A stretch of 55,899 nt of DNA from positions 1-55,899 of the forward strand of contig JACMPM010000101.1 of the NCBI GenBank assembly GCA_014377485.1, in the 5' to 3' direction. Positions 41,228 through 49,592 of the stretch are shown piece by piece (positions within the stretch are counted from its first letter, which is position 1; the number at the start of each line of letters is the position of its first letter). This DNA comes from Bacteriovorax sp. (lineage in GTDB: Bacteria > Bdellovibrionota > Bacteriovoracia > Bacteriovoracales > Bacteriovoracaceae). A model generated the notes under the pieces. It did not search any database, was not told the DNA's origin, and saw nothing but the letters and a program-made list of their open reading frames with translations. The position numbers were made by a program, and so were the translations under genes.

Positions 41228-42025
41228 ATGAATCAAAATATTGCAAATATTTTCAAAAGCTGCAGAAAGTTTAATAAGCTTCAACAGACTGCAATGGCAA
41301 AGACTTTAAATATCACACAAGGAACGATTTCCAAAATTGAAGATGCTACCATGAAGATTGAAATGGAGCTTTGGTTCAAGTTTCTAGAAATCTTTAAAGT
41401 TAAAGATCCTTATTGCTTTTATTATAATTCTTTCGAAATATCTACTCAAAATAGTGCGTTTTTGGTGCAAGAGGGAAGTCCATTACTGCCAAAGTTTAAA
41501 TTTACTGATGACTTCCTATATCTTGAAGTAAAAATGATTCGCCCATTAATTGACCTGGTTCAATCTAAACATTCAGATGAGTTTGATTTATTTTTAAAAA
41601 AGAACAATTTAAAAAAAGAAATAATTTATCTTCTTAATCATCCAATCCCCTTAGAAATAATTGAGAGTTTTTTTCATTTTTTAGAAAGTATGAAAATAAA
41701 TGCTAAGACGTTGATGAGATTAAACCTAGATTTTCAATCTACTCTAGGTGAAACTATGCTAAATGGTAAAGCTCCAGAATTAAGTGATGCTTTAAATATT
41801 TTTAATCAAAGTAATAATATTTTAGATTATAATTTTATTAATAGTAATCAGTATGCAGTTTCCACAGATCTAACAAGCTTAAATTCTCTTAAAAATGATA
41901 GTTTTTTGATGGAGTATTGTCTTTTGCTGCCATTGCTTTTCTTAAAGTCAAAGATAAATCCCAATATAGCATTAGTAGAAAAAGAGATTAAAAACAACAA
42001 TACTTGGTTGATCTCTTTTCAGTAA
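41228..42025 (+). CDS. XRE-family helix-turn-helix regulator
   Basis: 265 residues. The N-terminal HTH (IFKSCRKFNKLQQTAMAKTL then ITQGTISKIEDATMK, about residues 6-45) is a clear Cro/CI-type domain. The remaining 200 residues are a helical regulatory domain without recognised motifs. It stands alone after the RmuC remnant and before the D repeat and R10; its target may be its own promoter or a neighbouring module. Confidence 0.75.
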   Translation: MNQNIANIFKSCRKFNKLQQTAMAKTLNITQGTISKIEDATMKIEMELWFKFLEIFKVKDPYCFYYNSFEISTQNSAFLVQEGSPLLPKFKFTDDFLYLEVKMIRPLIDLVQSKHSDEFDLFLKKNNLKKEIIYLLNHPIPLEIIESFFHFLESMKINAKTLMRLNLDFQSTLGETMLNGKAPELSDALNIFNQSNNILDYNFINSNQYAVSTDLTSLNSLKNDSFLMEYCLLLPLLFLKSKINPNIALVEKEIKNNNTWLISFQ

Positions 42026-42038
42026 AGTTTAAATTCAA

Positions 42039-42112
42039 GGAGGTGGACACGTCCCCCATGCCCCTATGCCGCTCGCGCTCTAGTTTGTTTCGATAAATCG
42101 AAACCTAGCTAG
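42039..42112. repeat. Composite repeat D, second copy without the B insert
   Basis: GGAGGTGGACACGTCCCCCA at the left and GCTCGCGCTCTAGTTTG followed by TTTCGATAAATCGAAA (42088-42103) at the right match 28101-28245, but the 80-base middle with the B element and an extra hairpin is absent. This gives a with/without pair for the insertion. Confidence 0.7.
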
Positions 42113-42258
42113 TATGAGAAAAAAAGGGTATGCGATCTAAAGCAGACAACCGATATAAAAGCCATCTCCCTGAAGTAATTAAAAAGTCTCAACTAAGACT
42201 AAGGCACAATATTTTATCAAGAAGCCCCACCATTTAACCAACTAGAAACTTTCCCACC

Positions 42259-42378
42259 TTCTTGTCAAATTCGTTCAGATTCTAGGAATGGCAAGCAAGC
42301 TCGAGGGAGCTTATGAATAATAAGTGACCGAGAGTGAAGGGACGGCACGACAACGAAGATGAATGAATTTCACAAGAA
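42259..42378 (+). repeat. R repeat copy 10 (R10)
   Basis: Starts TTCTTGTCAAATTCGTTCAG and ends TGAATGAATTTCACAAGAA. The second stem TTCGTTCA/TGAATGAA is unlike R2 or R6 but still paired. The apical hairpin is CTTAT-gaata-ATAAG (compensated against CTTAC/GTAAG). Three bases separate its right end from the umuC stop. About 45 bases to its left are shared with the left flank of R11. Confidence 0.92.
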
Positions 42379-42381
42379 TAG

Positions 42382-43701
42382 CTACTTCACTTTGGATTGT
42401 GTTAACACCTCGTCAATTAATGGTACTTCCCCCCAATTGGTACAATATGATGGTGTCATCATCGGCCTTTCTGCTTCAAAGTTTCCATTACCCAATCCAC
42501 AAGCTGCACTACGAATCGTATTTGGTTTATACTTCTGGTTGATCTTATCAATTGTATTCATGAGGCTAATTCTTTTTGGATCATCATCTTCATAAAAAAG
42601 AGAACTTTGATGTGAATCAATATCTTGTAATTTCTTTAAAGAAATTCCTATTTTTTTATACTCAAATTGTGGATCATAGATTGAATCTAACAATGACCAA
42701 ACAGCCTCGATAATCTTAACTGTGTCCATTGTGTAACTTGGTAAACTCATTTTTATGCTGTCACTAAACTGAGGAAGCTCAGGACTGTGAAAATCTGTAC
42801 TTAAAAACAAACCAACTTCTTTGCATAATGATCCCTGCCTTCTCATGTCTTCAGATGCAAGTGTTGCGTAGGTTGCTAATGATTGCTTAAGTAGAACAAG
42901 ATCATTTGTTTTATTTCCCAGAGTTCGGCTATGTGAAATTTCTTCTTTTTTTTCTATTGGTTCATCGATTCTGAAACATTGAACTCCTTGCAGTTCTAGT
43001 TGAATTTTTCTTCCATTAATCGTAAGAAGCTTTTGAATTTTTTCTGGAGATGGATAGTCCCTGAATTGTTTTGCATTGTTAATTCCAAGCTTTCTTAATT
43101 GTTTCCCTCGTGATTTACCTATTCCCCATAATTTTTCAACCGGAGTCCTTTCTAAGGCCCAATCTAGATTTAATTCATTGATTTCAAAAACTCCCTTATA
43201 CATAGGATTCTTTTTTGCAATTTTCACCGCAATTTTAACTAGTGTTATATTTGGCGCAAAAGCAATACATCCTTCTAGACGAGTGTGCATATAAACCGCA
43301 TTAACAACTTCTAGTCCAAACTTTAATAAGCTCTCCGTTGGTATATGGCTTACATCGAATAATCCTTCATCAATTGAATACACAAATAAGTGTGGAGTAA
43401 ATTTTCTTAATTCTGTAAAAAGTAGACGAGAGAAATATGCGTATGTCTCAAAGTTTGCGGAGAAAACATAAACGTGATTTCCTTTTGCTACTTTTTTTAT
43501 TTCCCAAGCAGTCGTTCCAATATCAATTCCTAGATCTTTTGCTTCTTTCGAAGCGGCGATTACAATTCCACCAGTGTTGCCGAGAATGGCAATAGGCTCT
43601 CCTCGAATTTCTGGTCTGAAGACTCCTTCAACCATAGCGTAACAGCCATTCACATCAAAAATAGCAATGCACTTTTTGCTGAATAAACTATCAGTAAGCA
43701 T
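42382..43701 (-). CDS. umuC: Y-family DNA polymerase, UmuC-like
   Basis: 439 residues. Catalytic acidic residues: Asp16 in IAIFDVNGCYAMVE and Asp111-Glu112 in FVYSIDEGLFDVS. The helix-hairpin-helix PVEKLWGIGKSRGKQLRKLG and the C-terminal little finger follow. As pol V core it copies past DNA lesions at the cost of mutations; plasmid-borne copies help survive DNA damage and transfer. It overlaps the UmuD-like gene by one base, and its stop codon is 3 bases from R10. Length is normal for UmuC. Confidence 0.9.
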   Translation of the reverse strand: MLTDSLFSKKCIAIFDVNGCYAMVEGVFRPEIRGEPIAILGNTGGIVIAASKEAKDLGIDIGTTAWEIKKVAKGNHVYVFSANFETYAYFSRLLFTELRKFTPHLFVYSIDEGLFDVSHIPTESLLKFGLEVVNAVYMHTRLEGCIAFAPNITLVKIAVKIAKKNPMYKGVFEINELNLDWALERTPVEKLWGIGKSRGKQLRKLGINNAKQFRDYPSPEKIQKLLTINGRKIQLELQGVQCFRIDEPIEKKEEISHSRTLGNKTNDLVLLKQSLATYATLASEDMRRQGSLCKEVGLFLSTDFHSPELPQFSDSIKMSLPSYTMDTVKIIEAVWSLLDSIYDPQFEYKKIGISLKKLQDIDSHQSSLFYEDDDPKRISLMNTIDKINQKYKPNTIRSAACGLGNGNFEAERPMMTPSYCTNWGEVPLIDEVLTQSKVK

Positions 43702-44258
43702 TAGTTCCCTTTTATTGAAATATGAATTGAGCTAACGACAGCAATGAAATAATAATCGTCTGGATTTAAAACAACAGGTTTGTATTTTGGATTTAATGAG
43801 AAAGCTACGACTTTATTATTTATGATCTTAATTTGGTTGCAGTAGGTTTTGTTTCTATAGCGATAGACACACACTTCACCACTGGCATGTTGCTCACAAA
43901 ATTTCAGGAGTACATATCCATTCATAGGAATTAATGGACTCATGTTATCAGTCGTAATCTTGTAAAATATGTCTCCAGGAAACTTTTCATCAAGCGATAC
44001 ACGCTGATTGTGGTTTTGGTTGCTGATTCCAAAAAGTTGTTTGCTTGTGTCCACTTTCTTTTTTTGTTCAGCTTCAACGTCCGCATTCCTTTGAAGATCA
44101 ACAAACTCTTTTACGGCCTGATCCCTGCGGTTGAAATATTCTCGCTCTCTACCCATTAGAACAGGGCCGGCGTAATATTCACTAGTGGCAGACTCTTCGT
44201 TATATTCATTTTTAAATTCTTCTGGGTCGTAAATGTATTCTTGGTTTGTTTTACTCAT
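43701..44258 (-). CDS. UmuD-like S24 protein without catalytic Ser and Lys
   Basis: 185 residues. The C-terminal fold fits LexA/UmuD peptidases (FPGDIFYKITTDNMSPLIP, GYVLLKFCEQHASGEVCVYR, YCNQIKIINNKVVAFSLNPK). The usual GDSM nucleophile motif reads TDNM, with Asn105 in place of Ser, and the lysine of the TVKRL motif appears replaced by Asn (about residue 141, YCNQI). It should therefore not self-cleave. The N-terminal 90 residues are an unusual acidic extension. It is translationally linked to UmuC, so a permanent structural partner of the polymerase is likely. Confidence 0.75.
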   Translation of the reverse strand: MSKTNQEYIYDPEEFKNEYNEESATSEYYAGPVLMGREREYFNRRDQAVKEFVDLQRNADVEAEQKKKVDTSKQLFGISNQNHNQRVSLDEKFPGDIFYKITTDNMSPLIPMNGYVLLKFCEQHASGEVCVYRYRNKTYCNQIKIINNKVVAFSLNPKYKPVVLNPDDYYFIAVVSSIHISIKGN

Positions 44259-44413
44259 AATCGTATATTGCGTAATTTTTGCGTAAGTATCAAGAGGGAA
44301 AAATCTTTCAATGTGTTTTTAGTTCTGCTTATTAGAAATATCAGTCACTTGCTTTGTGCCTGAAAAGATATATTTTAGGTAAAATCTGTTGTGTTCCTAT
44401 CAATGATGTATGA

Positions 44414-44425
44414 TACAATATTGTA
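44414..44425. promoter_or_regulatory. Palindromic operator of the second NTase/HTH pair
   Basis: TACAATATTGTA, perfect, 20 bases upstream of the NTase ATG. Like the dyad at 15193-15230 it sits at the promoter of an NTase/HTH gene pair, so repression by the module's own HTH protein is likely. Between it and the divergent UmuD-like gene, TTACGCAA occurs twice as a direct repeat (minus strand, near 44270-44290). Confidence 0.55.
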
Positions 44426-44445
44426 AGTTACAGTATGAGGTTAGA

Positions 44446-44979
44446 ATGATTACTAGTGCAATTGAAGAATTTGATCAATATTTAAATGATAAGTCACTTA
44501 AGTTTGAAGCGATTATTATTGGGGGAGCGGCTCTCTCGATCTTGCACATTATTACTCGAATGACTGAAGATGTAGATTGCATTGATCCTGTAATCCCTGA
44601 CGAAATAAAAAAAGCTAGTGCAGAATTCATAAAACTAAATCCAAAGCACGGTTTAAATCCAGAAAAATTTTTAAACAATGGGCCGATTTCAATTATTGAA
44701 ACATTACCTGATGGTTGGAAAGGAAGAACGCAATTAATTTTTCAAGGAAAGGCCCTAACTTTTTTTACTCTTGGACGGATCGATTTATTAAAAACAAAAC
44801 TGGATGCCATGGTTCATCGTGGTAGAGATATGGAAGATGTTGTAGCGATGAAGCCGACAGAAGCTGAGCTTGTAGAATGCAAAGAGTGGGTTTTGAATGC
44901 TGATGGAGGAGAACACTGGCCAGAAATGGTAAAAGAATCTTTTGATGAATTAAGGAGTAAATTAAATGGAAACTCCTAA
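44446..44979 (+). CDS. Nucleotidyltransferase-fold protein (DUF6036-like), module 2
   Basis: 177 residues from the ATG at 44446 (TGAGG 5 bases before); upstream codons run through the operator. FEAIIIGGAALSIL and TRMTEDVDCID give the GG and ExD motifs; TFFTLGRIDLLKTKLDAMVH is the conserved Asp/Lys region. It matches module 1 (15249-15791) in layout: NTase first, overlapping (14 bases) an HTH-ended second gene. A toxin-antitoxin or defence role is likely but not shown. Confidence 0.72.
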   Translation: MITSAIEEFDQYLNDKSLKFEAIIIGGAALSILHIITRMTEDVDCIDPVIPDEIKKASAEFIKLNPKHGLNPEKFLNNGPISIIETLPDGWKGRTQLIFQGKALTFFTLGRIDLLKTKLDAMVHRGRDMEDVVAMKPTEAELVECKEWVLNADGGEHWPEMVKESFDELRSKLNGNS

Positions 44980-45616
44980 CTTAAATACAGCACTTTCTCG
45001 AATTGGGTTTAGAATTGCTTCAAATGATTTAGATAATAGTACTGAATATTATGTTGATCTAGAAGAAACTCTTATTAAGGCCCTATATGATGCTAGAGAT
45101 GATGGACGATTAATGTCTTTGATTTTTAGCTGGCAAGAAATGAATGGTGAATTCTTAATTGCGGAAAAATTTTTTAAGGTAAGAGATCGTTACCAAAAAA
45201 TTCTTGGAGTGAATCATCTTATCAACGCATTTTGTGCTTATTCAGTTCACCTAGGATTACATAAATATAAGAAGGGAAGCATTCGACTTAAAAATGAAAA
45301 ATATTTGTTGCGTGAAGCTCCAGCAGCAGTTAAGTCAAGTGGTGCAGTTCCATGGCTTAAAGAAATTAATATAATTTGTCCTATTTCTCAATTTATATTA
45401 AAAAGCGAATCAGTTATGCCTCCTAAAGAGCTTGTAAAATTTAATCTTCAATTTAAAAATAGATTAATTTATGGAGCAAATTGGAGAGCAGATATTATTA
45501 CGGCGATACAGCTAGGAATTGAAAATCCTTCAAAAATAAAAGAATTGCTTGGTTGTTCTTATGAGCCAGCAAATAGGATTTTTAAGCAGTATTCGATGGC
45601 TATGAGCAAGATTTAA
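44966..45616 (+). CDS. HTH-ended partner of NTase module 2
   Basis: 216 residues. The C-terminal segment WRADIITAIQLGIENPSKIK and ELLGCSYEPANRIFKQY reads as a helix-turn-helix. A middle region (LKEINIICPISQFILKSESV) is similar in position, not sequence, to the module 1 partner. It is probably the DNA-binding regulator or antitoxin. The interval 45617-45787 after it contains only the 45-bp flank shared with R10. Confidence 0.65.
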   Translation: METPNLNTALSRIGFRIASNDLDNSTEYYVDLEETLIKALYDARDDGRLMSLIFSWQEMNGEFLIAEKFFKVRDRYQKILGVNHLINAFCAYSVHLGLHKYKKGSIRLKNEKYLLREAPAAVKSSGAVPWLKEINIICPISQFILKSESVMPPKELVKFNLQFKNRLIYGANWRADIITAIQLGIENPSKIKELLGCSYEPANRIFKQYSMAMSKI

Positions 45617-45787
45617 TAACTAGTCAGAAGAATGAAGCCTTTGTATGTGCTATCTATATCTATGAAATAACTCCAAATCACTAAAATAACCCTCATTACA
45701 CAAGTACTTACAAGTCTCAATATTTAAGACTCGTCTAAACAAATATATCAAGAAGACTCATAAATTAACCGACTAGAAACCATCCCA

Positions 45788-45984
45788 CCTGCTTGTCAAA
45801 TTCGCTCAGCTTCTAGAAATGGCAAGCAAGCTCGATGGAGCTTATGAATTATTCTCAGGATTGAGAATAATGTCGCCGCAGGCGCTCCAAAGGAGCAAGC
45901 CTCAGGACGAGGCGCAGACAATAGTATGAGATCGACATTGAAGGGACGGTATGACAACGAAGATGAATGAATTTCACAAGTAGG
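45788..45984 (+). repeat. R repeat copy 11 (R11) with a nested B element
   Basis: Outer arms CCTGCTTGTCAAATTCG and TGAATTTCACAAGTAGG, with private outermost pairs CCTG/TAGG. The apical hairpin is split by about 75 bases (45850-45925) of B element: ATTCTC/GAGAAT hairpin, GTCGCCGCAGGC, GCTC/GAGC, GCCTC/GAGGC. The right arm contains TAGGA and ends 4 bases before the ATG of the WYL gene, so it may provide the ribosome site. Confidence 0.9.
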
Positions 45985-45988
45985 ACCA

Positions 45989-46963
45989 ATGAAAGATTAT
46001 ACAAAGACGGATGCATGTCTCTTATTAATCCAAACCATCTGTAAGGCTCCACGCCTGACCCTAACCGATAAGACCGTTCGTGAGATCCTTGGAGACCCTT
46101 CTAAGGCACAATACCATAAGCTGATTAATGAGCTGACGACCGATGTAGGGGATAGGAAAGCGATACTTTTAAAGCAGAAAGACTCTGAGGGAAATATTCA
46201 GTTTCAATTGAATCATTGTGACTGGGTTAATTTCATTGAAGGGACTCAGGAAATTCATTTCATTCTTAAATCTTATAAGGAGATGGGACATCTATTTCCC
46301 AAGATTGATGTTGATGGGGTTTCTGTTCATGCAAAAAATATCGATAGGAGATTTCACTATTTAAGTCAGGTGAAAGTAAAGGATTCAACTGAATCTGTTG
46401 CTGGTGTCCAAACACACCTGGAGTCTTTGATAAAGGCGTTGGTAGGCAATAGACGTATTTTTATTAAGTACAAAGATAATGATAAAAATAAAGAAAAGAC
46501 CGCAACAGAGATATTCCCTTTAACACTTGTTCAATACCGAGATGATTTATACCTGGTGGCCTATAAAACAGAAATGGGAGTTGAGAATCTAAGACACTAT
46601 AAGGTTTCACGAATTTTAGAAATTATTGAGTCGAAATCTGGCTTTAAATATCCAAACGAAGCAAAGTGGAATCCAAAAGAATATTTTAAAAACAATTCCG
46701 GTATCTTTGTTGGAAACGAGAAGAAGGCAGTATTTAGAATTTATAATGAATCAAAAAAAATTCTCTCAGAAAAAAGCTTCTTTAATTCTACGATCATTAA
46801 TCAAATGAAAGATTATGATGAGTACCAATGTGTTTATTCGAATGTAGAAGAATTTATGGGCTTCTTATTCATCTATGGCCAGGACGTGGAGATAGTAGGA
46901 GATGCAGTTTTGAAAAAGGCGTTCAGAGAAAAAGCTGAAAAAATTTTATTGCGAAATAAATAG
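45989..46963 (+). CDS. WYL-domain transcription regulator
   Basis: 324 residues: N-terminal winged helix (DACLLLIQTICKAPRLTLTD, VREILGDPSKAQYHKLINEL), WYL domain around residues 150-215 (NRRIFIKYKDND, ATEIFPLTLVQYRDDLYLVA, ENLRHYKVSRILEI), then a WCX-like C-terminal domain ending KKAFREKAEKILLRN. WYL domains sense nucleic-acid or nucleotide ligands and often regulate phage-defence loci. It starts 4 bases after R11 and precedes the protease-like gene and the HNH-AAA-DnaB operon, which it may control (inference). Confidence 0.85.
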   Translation: MKDYTKTDACLLLIQTICKAPRLTLTDKTVREILGDPSKAQYHKLINELTTDVGDRKAILLKQKDSEGNIQFQLNHCDWVNFIEGTQEIHFILKSYKEMGHLFPKIDVDGVSVHAKNIDRRFHYLSQVKVKDSTESVAGVQTHLESLIKALVGNRRIFIKYKDNDKNKEKTATEIFPLTLVQYRDDLYLVAYKTEMGVENLRHYKVSRILEIIESKSGFKYPNEAKWNPKEYFKNNSGIFVGNEKKAVFRIYNESKKILSEKSFFNSTIINQMKDYDEYQCVYSNVEEFMGFLFIYGQDVEIVGDAVLKKAFREKAEKILLRNK

Positions 46964-46965
46964 CA

Positions 46966-47106
46966 TGACGCTATTTATTGTCACCGCAAGGTTTGTGCCT
47001 GCTGCAAAAGACGAAAGTGTTTTGAGGCAAAGCTCCCTTGACGTTAAAGTCTAATAAAGACTTTTGGCGGCAATGATCTAGACAAGTACGATGCGAGCGC
47101 AACAAA
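46966..47106 (+). repeat. Diverged long copy of the B element
   Basis: ATAGC-atgac-GCTAT hairpin, then TTATTGTCACCGCAAGG at the left and AAGTACGATGCGAGCGCA ending ACAAATA at the right. The right part is nearly the reverse complement of 28124-28147. About 80 bases in between contain further small hairpins (AAAGTC/GACTTT). It fills the gap between the WYL gene and the convergent protease-like gene. Confidence 0.5.
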
Positions 47107-47176
47107 TAATGAATATGCAAAGTTTGTGATTTTAATAAATACTTAATTAGAGTTGTAGAGTTTGTTTATTTATGAA

Positions 47177-48730
47177 TTATGGTTTTTTAATATAAATTAG
47201 TTTGTTTATAAATAATTTACTCTCTAAAGTCGAATTGGCTTCTATAAGTTCTTTTCGAGTGCATTCGAATAATGGGGAAAATTTTTCACCCGAAAATGAT
47301 GGCTCCCAACAAATTAACCGATCTCTATCCAAAAAATCGATTAGCACAAAATGTTCATCTTCAACATTACCATAAATATTTTTATTTGGTCTTTTGGCTG
47401 AAATTTGAGGAAATTTGTGCCAAGAAATCTTGGCCATAAATATCCCATTTAGTGAATGTGCCATATCGTTAAAATTAGTAATCCTAGCATCTTTAACTCC
47501 ATGCTTGTTTAATAAATCTAATATTTGGTCAAAAATTTTTTCATATGAATTTTCAAGTGAATTTGTATTAATTGTATTTTTAAACGTAGTCATTAATTTT
47601 AAAAAATCTGCCCTATCATTTACAATAAACTTTTTTAAAATATGTAATATCGCAATAGAGCAAGATAGAGCACACTCGTATTCAAGCTGGAAAAAAATAC
47701 TTTTATCTAATATTGTTCCTTTAAATAGATTCTTAAAGTTTTTCTGAGGTAATATATGTAATCTCATACTGCGATCATCTTCAAAACTAATGGGCGGAGT
47801 CGATTTATTATAGTCATCTAAAGTTATACCATTTGCTTCTAATTCGGGATAAAGAAAATTTTTCAGAGTACTTTTAGCAAATTTTATTCTATTTTCAAAA
47901 ACAGTCACAAATGCTGGATTAATTTTACGAGAATCCAAATTCTCATCTTGATTTTGTTTTAGATATTTTTGAGTTAATGAGTCTGACTTAATTAATTCTT
48001 CTAATGAATGTATTTCTCTGATTAATAAAGTTTGTGAACTAGACATATTCCAAAAAAGTTCTTCGTTTTCTTTTAAAATTTCTTTAATCTCATTTATAGT
48101 ATCAATATGAAATTTATTACAAATTAGATTATTTTCTTCAAGGAATGATCTTTTCCATTTCATTCTTTTTTTATTCTTTAATACTTCATAGTGGGAAAAA
48201 AAATTATTATGATTGAAAATATTATCAGTACTTAACAAGCATGGAACACTTAAAATAAGTTCACTTGCAATTACACCAGCTCCAGTTAAGCGGTATCCCA
48301 TTTCACTCTTTGTCCTTTTAGATGTATCTGATTTATAATTTCTTTTAAAAATTCTATTTGGTTCATAAACAATACCGTACTCTTGTTCCCATTTTTTAAA
48401 ACTTGATGATTTTACAAAATTTGGGCATTTAAATTGTTCTCGCCGAGATAGGTCACGAATCTTATTTATTATTGTTCTACTTATCTCTCCTGAAGGAGAA
48501 TAAATTGGCCGATCATGATCCAAAATCCAAGAATGTTCACTTCGATCATTTATTAATTCTTCGATTCCGGTGGGAAAACCATCTAGGATTTGTTTTGAAA
48601 GTTTTAAAATTACTTGTGCCTGATCATAATCAATTCCATTATCTCGAGATAAATTAAGTCCTAGGGTACCATAAAGACCAAACCAGAATTGCCAATCACG
48701 TTTACTGGGAAGAAATGCACGTTTTGTCAT
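47177..48730 (-). CDS. Large protein with a possible C39-like cysteine peptidase domain
   Basis: 517 residues, no signal peptide. The N-terminal 160 residues may contain a winged helix (EMGYRLTGAGVIASELIL). The C-terminal third shows FQLEYECALSCSIAILHIL, resembling the QxxxxDCGxACLAMIL active-site helix of C39 (papain-like) peptidases with Cys353 as nucleophile, and DEHFVLIDFLDRDRLICWEP with His460 followed by an acidic residue, as in HxVVLxxxxxxxxxxxDP. No known family for the whole length. It is divergent from the HTH-led operon. The peptidase call is motif inference. Confidence 0.55.
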   Translation of the reverse strand: MTKRAFLPSKRDWQFWFGLYGTLGLNLSRDNGIDYDQAQVILKLSKQILDGFPTGIEELINDRSEHSWILDHDRPIYSPSGEISRTIINKIRDLSRREQFKCPNFVKSSSFKKWEQEYGIVYEPNRIFKRNYKSDTSKRTKSEMGYRLTGAGVIASELILSVPCLLSTDNIFNHNNFFSHYEVLKNKKRMKWKRSFLEENNLICNKFHIDTINEIKEILKENEELFWNMSSSQTLLIREIHSLEELIKSDSLTQKYLKQNQDENLDSRKINPAFVTVFENRIKFAKSTLKNFLYPELEANGITLDDYNKSTPPISFEDDRSMRLHILPQKNFKNLFKGTILDKSIFFQLEYECALSCSIAILHILKKFIVNDRADFLKLMTTFKNTINTNSLENSYEKIFDQILDLLNKHGVKDARITNFNDMAHSLNGIFMAKISWHKFPQISAKRPNKNIYGNVEDEHFVLIDFLDRDRLICWEPSFSGEKFSPLFECTRKELIEANSTLESKLFINKLIYIKKP

Positions 48731-48814
48731 AATAACATTATCGACAGAAGTTATGAAATATAAAGAAATTAATTTCCTTAAATTAAATTATCAGGAAAAT
48801 ATTTTCTCAATACT

Positions 48815-48842
48815 TGACATGGTGAACATTTTTTGCTATTAT
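48815..48842 (+). promoter_or_regulatory. Sigma70-type promoter of the HNH-AAA-DnaB operon
   Basis: TTGACA at 48815-48820 and TATTAT at 48837-48842 with a 16-base spacer. Transcription would start near 48849, so the HTH gene's start codon should lie downstream of that point. Confidence 0.6.
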
Positions 48843-49243
48843 GTAAAAATAAGCAATTAACTTACTTCCAAGGATTGAAGTTAAGAATTTTCAAGGAGTT
48901 AGAGACTTTAGGAGTTTATATAAAACCTAAGCCTCATGCCGAATCCTTTGCTCACAAGCAAACCCATAACATCCGCTTCTACCAGGATGAATGTCGTCGG
49001 TCCTATATCCACAAACCCACTGCACTCATACAAGCTCGTCTTGATCTTGGTCTAACTCAGATTGAAGCCGCAAATGCAGTCAAACTAACTCGTCAGAGAT
49101 ACGGCAATATTGAAAAGTCGAAAGCCGGAATAAAACTGCCTAGGGCTGAATCAATAGCATTATGCTTGGAAGCAAAAATAGAACAACTATTTCGCAAAGA
49201 CGAAAAAAGTAATCGTTACTTTGCCAAAAAATTCGAAGAATAA
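48833..49243 (+). CDS. XRE-family HTH protein
   Basis: Up to 136 residues; the frame is open from a TTG at 48833, which overlaps the predicted -10 box, so the true start is probably internal (for example the TTG at 48875). The C-terminal half is a Cro/CI-type HTH: TALIQARLDLGLTQIEAANA, VKLTRQRYGNIEKSKAGIKL, PRAESIALCLEAKIEQLF. No ATG is available in the first 100 codons. As first gene of the operon it probably regulates it. Confidence 0.7.
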   Translation: MLLCKNKQLTYFQGLKLRIFKELETLGVYIKPKPHAESFAHKQTHNIRFYQDECRRSYIHKPTALIQARLDLGLTQIEAANAVKLTRQRYGNIEKSKAGIKLPRAESIALCLEAKIEQLFRKDEKSNRYFAKKFEE

Positions 49244-49310
49244 AATTAAAACAAAAAAATAAAAAGTTTGTTTTTAAAATTAATAAACAGTCTAAAAACT
49301 GGAGATCAAA

Positions 49311-49571
49311 ATGTTAAAAAAAAATTCATCAAAAAAAGTGATTCAAAACAAAGATTCAAAAACAGAAAATTTCCTTACTCTTACAATACATAAACGGGAC
49401 TCAATGTTTTTCCATGTCCAAATAAGTGACTTCTCGTCGCTCGATGCTATGACCAAGGCAGAAATTCTAGAAATTGAGGAAAAATACAAAGGCAGCTTTA
49501 ATTTAATATTTAAAACTAAAGCATTAGAAAAGATGTTTAACGTCCATGTAGACGATCCTCAGTATTTATAA
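49311..49571 (+). CDS. Small protein in the defence-like operon
   Basis: 86 residues, GGAG 6 bases before the ATG. After a basic N-terminus (KKNSSKKVIQNKDSK) comes a compact beta/alpha stretch (FLTLTIHKRDSMFFHVQISD, then KAEILEIEEKYKGSFNLIFK). No family recognised. It lies 67 bases after the HTH gene and 21 bases before the nuclease gene, so it is likely co-transcribed and could be an adaptor or inhibitor. Confidence 0.6.
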   Translation: MLKKNSSKKVIQNKDSKTENFLTLTIHKRDSMFFHVQISDFSSLDAMTKAEILEIEEKYKGSFNLIFKTKALEKMFNVHVDDPQYL

Positions 49572-49592
49572 AATTAGTAGTTGAGGTAAAAA

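Noticed and set aside
45855-46052. Minus-strand open frame over R11
   Set aside because: It is an antisense reading of the R and B repeats and of the WYL gene start, without a ribosome site.
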